From DASQJJ01 sp035631115 (GTDB lineage Bacteria > Patescibacteriota > Microgenomatia > Levybacterales > UBA12049): 17,980 nt of DNA. Below the pieces are notes generated by a model. The model saw nothing but the letters and a program-made list of their open reading frames with translations. It was not told where the DNA came from and ran no database searches. Below are positions 14,562 through 17,980 of the stretch, piece by piece; the first letter of the stretch is position 1; each line of letters starts with the position of its first letter. Both the position numbers and the translations under genes were made by a program. The stretch covers positions 1 to 17,980 of the forward strand of contig DASQJJ010000050.1 in NCBI GenBank assembly GCA_035631115.1. Direction: 5' to 3'.

Positions 14562-14797
14562 CAATCATAGGGCAGTTAAAAAATCTAGCTATATGCTGGA
14601 ACAACTCTGTATCTGACAATAGTCCTTGGACTAATAATTTGTCAGTGGAGTCGATCAGCAGGGAAGGTCCCGCCTTGGCGGGAAACCCTCAGAGACTACA
14701 CGCTAGAATTCAGCTCAACAGCGCTGGATATGATATAGTCCGATCTTTATGGCGACATAAAGGATTTCTGTCTCGCTAACAGAATAATAAATAAAAG
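14562..14797 (+). ncRNA. group I intron at 23S position 1923
   Basis: The 5' exon ends AACTGT (14556-14561) and pairs with the guide GCAGTT (14572-14577), including the required terminal U-G. The intron ends in G (14797). Core elements are visible: P4 TGCTG / CAGCA, the R element CAGAGACTACACG (about 14690-14702) and the S element GATATAGTCCGATC (14732-14745). Joining exons restores helix 69 with A-U at 1906/1924 and then TATGGTAGCGAAG. E. coli position 1923 is the same site as the intron of I-CeuI in algal chloroplasts. At 236 nt with no open frame it is small and cannot encode its own endonuclease. Confidence 0.9.
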
Positions 14798-14957
14798 TCT
14801 ATGGTAGCGAAGTTCCTTGTCGGGCGATAGTAAACCCCGTACTGGCTTAAAACGGTAAAGCCCTACTCTGTTGCGTTATACAAGATAACGTGTGAAAAGA
14901 GGGGTGAAACCGTGGGTAAGATTCATACATTTTATATGTATGTTTCCCTGTAACGAC

Positions 14958-14986
14958 TTGATTCTTTTAGGAATCAGAGTCATACT
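14958..14986 (+). promoter_or_regulatory. candidate internal promoter of the homing endonuclease
   Basis: TTGATT (14958-14963), a 17-nt spacer and CATACT (14981-14986). Six nucleotides separate it from ATG 14993, the same layout as the leaderless chromosomal genes. The -35 overlaps the ribozyme R element. Confidence 0.5.
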
Positions 14987-14992
14987 TAATGT

Positions 14993-15499
14993 ATGGCTAA
15001 AACGCCAGCCCAAAATATAGATGTCATCGGCAATTATCTTACGGGATACGCTGATGGCGAAGGAAGCTTTTGTATTTCTTTCTCTCCAAGACAAGCATTT
15101 CTTACCAAGTTGGAAGTTCGACCGAGCTTTTCGGTTTCTCAGAATGGTGATCGCAAAGAAGTTTTAGAATTATTTCAAAAATTTCTTGATTGCGGAACTA
15201 TCCGAGCAAACCCAAGCGACAGAACTTTCAAGTATGAAGTGAGAAGTATTAAAGATTTGATAACGAAAGTTATCCCACATTTTCAAACGTATCCATTACT
15301 TTCTTCAAAAAAGAAAGATTTTGATAGATTTGTCATCATTTGCCATATGGTACATGAGCGCAAACACTTACAGAAGGATACACTAAAGGAAATTTTGGAT
15401 ATTTCATATCAAATGAATGGTTTTGGAGCAAGGAGATATCAAAAACAAGAGCTTCTAGACGTATTAGGTGAAGATATAGTCTATGCCTCACGTAATTGA
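14993..15499 (+). CDS. LAGLIDADG homing endonuclease
   Basis: A 168-residue single-motif LAGLIDADG protein. The signature LTGYADGEG is at residues 16-24, followed by SFCISFSP. The rest fits the LAGLIDADG_1 fold: RPSFSVSQNGDRKEVLELFQKFLDCGTIR, then YEVRSIKDLITKVIPHFQTYPLLSSKKKDF. With one motif and this length it should act as a homodimer, like the 163-residue I-CreI, cutting intronless 23S genes at the 1951 site so the intron is copied in. The metal-binding acid of the motif is present as Glu (E23). The frame is intact. Its last codons (EDIVYASRN) are read from the ribozyme S element and P9 region. Whether it also helps splicing as a maturase cannot be judged. Confidence 0.93.
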   Translation: MAKTPAQNIDVIGNYLTGYADGEGSFCISFSPRQAFLTKLEVRPSFSVSQNGDRKEVLELFQKFLDCGTIRANPSDRTFKYEVRSIKDLITKVIPHFQTYPLLSSKKKDFDRFVIICHMVHERKHLQKDTLKEILDISYQMNGFGARRYQKQELLDVLGEDIVYASRN

Positions 15500-15961
15500 G
15501 GAGAAACATGGAGTTCCGACCCGCACGAAAGGCAGAATAATTAAGTAACTGTCTTAATCCATTACCCGGCGAAATTGAGATGGCCGTGAAGACGCGGCCT
15601 AGGTATGCATGGACAAAAAGACCCCGGGAGCTTTACTGTAGTTTGGCATTTGCAAGCTTATTTTATATGTTTAGTATAGGAGGGAGAGCAATCAATAGTG
15701 AAATACCTCTCTTTGAAATGAGTGAGCATTACCTCGACCCGCATAAAAATTCGGGAGGGGAACAGTGCTTGATGGGCAGTTTAACTGGGGCGATTGACTC
15801 CTACAACGCAACGGAGTCGTACAAAGGTTGGCTAGTCTTGTAAAGAAATCAAGATGATAGCGCAAAAGCATAAGCCAGCTTGACTGCGAGACCCACAAGT
15901 CGAGCAGAGACGAAAGTCGGTTTTAGTGATCCTCCGACGCTTAGTGGTAGGCGCGGAGCTT

Positions 15962-15994
<33 letters not shown>

Positions 15995-16037
15995 GATCGC
16001 TCCCAAGCGTCCACAGCGACGGGGCGGTTTGGCACCT

Positions 16038-16421
16038 TAATAACATTGGGGCGCCTTAACTGCAAAGTTGAAGCCTGAATTATCCATTGAATTTAACCCA
16101 TGCAATGGAAATAAAATTTACTAGCTCAAATCGGTGAACACCCACCGTGACTTGCAGAGTCACATTGGGTCAATACCGAGAGATACTCTTTTCGGGACGT
16201 TTAAAGTTCTATATTATTTTCAACTTTAAGTTGTTAATAAAGCAAGACTTTACTCGACAGAAAAAGAGTGTCTTGTATCGACTGATTCCGCCTCATCGGC
16301 GGATGAGATAGATGGTCTTGTTCGAAAGAATAAAATTTATACCTTCTATCATACGGCTAGCTCCACGAAACCAACGTGGATGAAGGGATAGTCAGCACTT
16401 TTAGTAATAAAAGAATTTACG
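16038..16421 (+). ncRNA. group I intron at 23S position 2500
   Basis: The 5' exon ends GGCACCT (16031-16037). The guide GGGCGCC (16049-16055) pairs with it, with the terminal U-G and one A-C mismatch. The intron ends in G at 16421, before CGATGTCGGCTCG. P4 is TCGGT (16131-16135) / ACCGA (16175-16179). P7 is GACT in CGACTGAT (about 16280) with AGTC in GAAGGGATAGTC (16382-16393). Joining exons gives GGCACCTCGATGTCGG, the universal peptidyl-transferase sequence, so the insertion follows U2500. There is no open frame; the 384-nt intron is presumably an ORF-less ribozyme. Confidence 0.9.
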
Positions 16422-16660
16422 CGATGTCGGCTCGTCCTATCCTGGGGCTGGAGAAGGTCCCAAGGGTCTGGCTGTTCGCCAGTTAAAAGGGCACGCGAGC
16501 TGGGTTCAGAGCGTCGTAAGACAGCTCGGTCTCTATCCTGCATATCCGCCGAAATTTGAAAGGGTTTGACCCTAGTACGAGAGGACTGGGTTGAGGGAAC
16601 CCCTGGTGTGCCGGTTGTTTGGGAGTACTCAAGCACCACCGGATAGCTATGTTCCTAACT

Positions 16661-16691
<31 letters not shown>

Positions 16692-16831
16692 AGGCCTTAA
16701 GATAAGATTTCATTCCTTCGCAAGAAGGAGAAGACCCCTAGCAGATAACTAGGTTGATAGGCTGGCGATGGAAGTGCAGCAATGCATTAAGTCTACCAGT
16801 ACTAATGGTCAAGAGTAGATTATATAGTATT

Positions 16832-16855
16832 CTTTTTCTCTTCCTTGTTAAAGAG
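16832..16855 (+). other. 3' arm of the 23S processing stem
   Basis: It starts CTTTTTCTCTTC and ends GTTAAAGAGC, complementary to 12489-12514 except for one unpaired base on the 5' side. It lies about 10 nt after the mature 3' end. Confidence 0.8.
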
Positions 16856-16889
16856 CATAAAAGTTCTTTAAAATAAAAATAGATTGTGG

Positions 16890-16960
16890 GACGTAATAAA
16901 TTCTAAAGAATTTAAACGTCTCTACAACGTTGAAATTGCTTTGCAATTTCTTACCGTTGT
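16890..16960 (+). other. two hairpins in the 23S-5S spacer
   Basis: The first is GACGT / ACGTC (16890-16920) with inner AAATTCT / AGAATTT. The second is ACAACG / CGTTGT (16924-16960) with inner GAAATTG / CAATTTC, ending exactly where 5S begins. They are probably processing signals between 23S and 5S. No tRNA lies in this spacer. Confidence 0.6.
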
Positions 16961-17095
16961 GTGTTGAAGCTTCGGTCTCTGGAGCGACATGGCACCACCT
17001 CTTCCCATTCCGAACAGAGTCGTGAAACACGTCAGCGTTGACGATACTAGGCCCCTGTGGCTTGGGACAATAGATCGAGGCCGGGACTTGAACAC
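16961..17095 (+). rRNA. rrf: 5S ribosomal RNA
   Basis: The conserved core is CCATTCCGAACAGAGTCGTGAAAC, given here by position 17004-17027. The end strands GTGTTGAAG (16961) and CTTGAACAC (to 17095) pair, and the pairing continues through TTCGGTCTC / GAGGCCGGG. The span is about 135 nt including an extended helix I, so mature ends may lie a few bases inside. It is followed by its own terminator. Confidence 0.9.
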
Positions 17096-17104
17096 AGAAT
17101 TCAG

Positions 17105-17131
17105 AAAAACTTCCAGTGATGGGAGTTTTTT
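17105..17131 (+). terminator. intrinsic terminator after 5S
   Basis: A nine-base-pair stem from AAAACTTCC to GGGAGTTTT (one G-U) with loop AGTGAT, ending in a T run. It closes the 23S-5S transcript. Confidence 0.8.
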
Positions 17132-17145
17132 GTAGTCTTCACAAT

Positions 17146-17232
17146 AAGCTTGGTCCGCCTAGGCGGACACCAGGCAAGCTTGCCGCATAAGAATTCGCCA
17201 CCGCGAATACTATTTAATAGTGCACTTCGTGC
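17146..17232. repeat. array of four adjoining hairpins
   Basis: Hairpin A: AAGCTTG (17146-17152) / CAAGCTT (17175-17181) enclosing the perfect palindrome GTCCGCCTAGGCGGAC (17153-17168). Hairpin B: ATTCGC-CACC-GCGAAT (17193-17208). Hairpin C: ACTAT-TTA-ATAGT (17209-17221). Hairpin D: GCAC-TTC-GTGC (17222-17232). B, C and D touch with no spacer. No gene is present. Confidence 0.75.
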
Positions 17233-17238
17233 TTGCGG

Positions 17239-17270
17239 TAGATCGAGGCCGGGACTTGAACACAAAATTC
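17239..17270 (+). repeat. partial copy of the 5S rRNA 3' end
   Basis: This stretch matches 17071-17102 with one difference in 32 bases, the first 26 being identical. It reproduces the 3' strand of 5S helix I and its flank. The rest of 5S is absent, so it is a fragment. A small hairpin CCATG / CATGG follows at 17272-17290. Confidence 0.85.
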
Positions 17271-17318
17271 ACCATGTTATTAGTTCATGGTTTGTAGTTA
17301 TTAGAAAAACAAATAAAG

Positions 17319-17340
17319 AATCCCCGCAAGGGGATTTTTT
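17319..17340. terminator. intrinsic terminator, possibly bidirectional
   Basis: AATCCCC-GCAA-GGGGATT followed by a T run on the plus strand. On the minus strand, the 3' side of the gene ending at 17351, it is followed by CTTTATTTG, so it may stop both converging transcripts. Confidence 0.8.
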
Positions 17341-17350
17341 GTGGGGAATA

Positions 17351-17557
17351 TTAACCTCTTCGTTCGCGAGTAGTTATAACTCCTGGACGAACTCGTACTA
17401 AGTCAAAATTTCCTTCGTCTCTAGCGGATTTACCAGGAAAGCCTCCTAGTGGACTACCTAATGTCCTGTCATAAAAATCGGTTTCATTTATAGAGTTATC
17501 TCCTTTTTTCTGAGATGTACTAATTGGTTGGGAATCTGGTCCGCCTGGATGCGTCAT
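17351..17557 (-). CDS. small hypothetical protein (68 aa)
   Basis: Unrecognised. From ATG 17557 it begins MTHPGGPDSQPISTSQKKGD and ends RVRPGVITTRERRG. It is polar, Gly/Arg/Asp-rich and likely largely disordered, with no membrane segment. A longer frame starts at 17602 (adding a hydrophobic MQALTFILLWIYYEH). I reject that start because those codons are read from the promoter itself: TATTAT ends 6 nt before ATG 17557 and TTGACA lies 18 nt further up. It is convergent with the rRNA transcript and shares its terminator. Confidence 0.6.
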   Translation of the reverse strand: MTHPGGPDSQPISTSQKKGDNSINETDFYDRTLGSPLGGFPGKSARDEGNFDLVRVRPGVITTRERRG

Positions 17558-17563
17558 ATGTTC

Positions 17564-17593
17564 ATAATAAATCCATAGCAGAATAAATGTCAA
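17564..17593 (-). promoter_or_regulatory. promoter of the minus-strand gene at 17557
   Basis: On the minus strand TTGACA (17588-17593), an 18-nt spacer and TATTAT (17564-17569), six nucleotides before the ATG. Leaderless layout. Confidence 0.75.
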
Positions 17594-17602
17594 GGCTTGC
17601 AT

Positions 17603-17980
17603 TTGACAGAGAAGAAATATTAGAGTACGGTCTAAATGGTATGGTTATTCCATTTGGAATTTCGATACTCCGCATTTTCTCAGAGCAAGCCACTTTTGTC
17701 GAGCTTTCTGAGCAAGGGTTTTCTTTTTTTAAAAATTTCCCTGTAGCGAAACCTACTAGAAAGGAGGACTGCCCAATGTCTGCTCCTTAAAGGATTTTTC
17801 TTACTATTTTCTAGACATTTCTTTCTATCTTTTTAAAGAAATATATTTTGCACAAATCTTCTTGTTCAAAATATCTGCTATGCGTACAGGAAATTCCTAC
17901 CGCAATAGTTTCTTTATTTTATTTTTTTAAACCCTGAATATATAGAAGTATTAAATTATACTAGAAATGTAACGCAACTC
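17603..17980. other. AT-rich stretch without a convincing gene
   Basis: A plus-strand open frame (17641-17790, about 49 codons) has a TTGACA at 17603-17608 but only a weak -10 (TACGGT), so I do not call it. A consensus AAGGAGG at 17761-17767 precedes ATG 17776, which opens only four codons in that same frame before TAA. AAGGAG there can pair with CTCCTT (17783-17788). Beyond 17800 the sequence is very AT-rich with nothing recognisable. Confidence 0.5.

Larger units (their letters stand above)
14826..15510 (+). mobile_element. group I intron at 23S position 1951 with homing endonuclease
   Basis: The intron interrupts helix 71. The left exon is CCTTGTCGGGC and the right exon GAGTTCCGACCCGC. 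Core evidence is the R-like GTAACGACTTGATTC (14950-14964) pairing through GACT with the S element AAGATATAGTC (15471-15481), then a P9-like hairpin CCTC / GAGG and a final G at 15510. The endonuclease frame fills the loop between R and S, and its end overlaps S. Coxiella burnetii carries an endonuclease-encoding group I intron at this same site. The exact borders are uncertain by one or two bases because the 5' exon does not end in the usual U. Confidence 0.85.

Noticed and set aside
14826..15510. Archaeal bulge-helix-bulge intron instead of group I
   Set aside because: The S element AAGATATAGTC and matching R-like segment indicate a group I ribozyme core.
17587..17790. Plus-strand 67-codon frame
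   Set aside because: Its first codons overlap the divergent minus-strand promoter, its own -10 is weak, and the amino-acid pattern shows no family or coding bias I can support.

Overview
This window looks like a chromosomal segment from a member of the Candidate Phyla Radiation (Patescibacteria). That placement is inference. It rests on a 23S rRNA gene carrying three group I introns, an rRNA operon with no 16S gene upstream of the 23S, many short unrecognised proteins, very compact promoters, and dispersed short intergenic repeats. TGA is used as a stop (for example at 5061-5063), so this is the standard bacterial code. I cannot place it below that level.

Layout. Positions 1-713 (minus) hold a membrane-anchored DsbA-like thiol oxidoreductase cut by the window edge. 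On the plus strand follow a small unknown protein (930), a 547-residue membrane protein (1399), an adenylate-kinase-like P-loop protein (3123), thioredoxin trxA (3900), two unknown proteins (4260, 5094) and thioredoxin reductase trxB (5345). A hairpin-rich spacer (6302-6574) leads into a run of short unknown genes (6575, 6834, 7246, 7525, 7936). After them comes one very large membrane protein (8293-12051, 1252 residues).

The RNA half starts with tRNA-Ala(UGC) at 12274, followed at once by a strong intrinsic terminator. Then comes the 23S rRNA (about 12589-16821) inside a long processing stem. It is interrupted at E. coli positions 1923, 1951 and 2500. The 1951 intron encodes a LAGLIDADG homing endonuclease. 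A 5S rRNA follows, then a terminator, a set of directly adjoining hairpins, and a partial copy of the 5S 3' end. A small minus-strand gene (17351-17557) and an AT-rich stretch with no clear gene close the window.

Most striking is the promoter layout. For most protein genes a sigma70-like -10 box ends only 5-7 nt before the ATG, so the start codon sits at or next to the expected +1: leaderless mRNAs. This holds for the dsbA-like gene, the adk-like gene, trxA, 4260, 5094, 6575, 7246, 7936, the minus-strand gene at 17557, and the homing endonuclease inside the 23S intron. It also corrects several start codons. Only the genes at 6834 and 7525 show clear Shine-Dalgarno sequences.

Functionally, trxA and trxB form a cytoplasmic thiol-reducing pair and the DsbA-like protein acts outside the membrane; all three lie within 6.3 kb. 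I assign no function to most other proteins.
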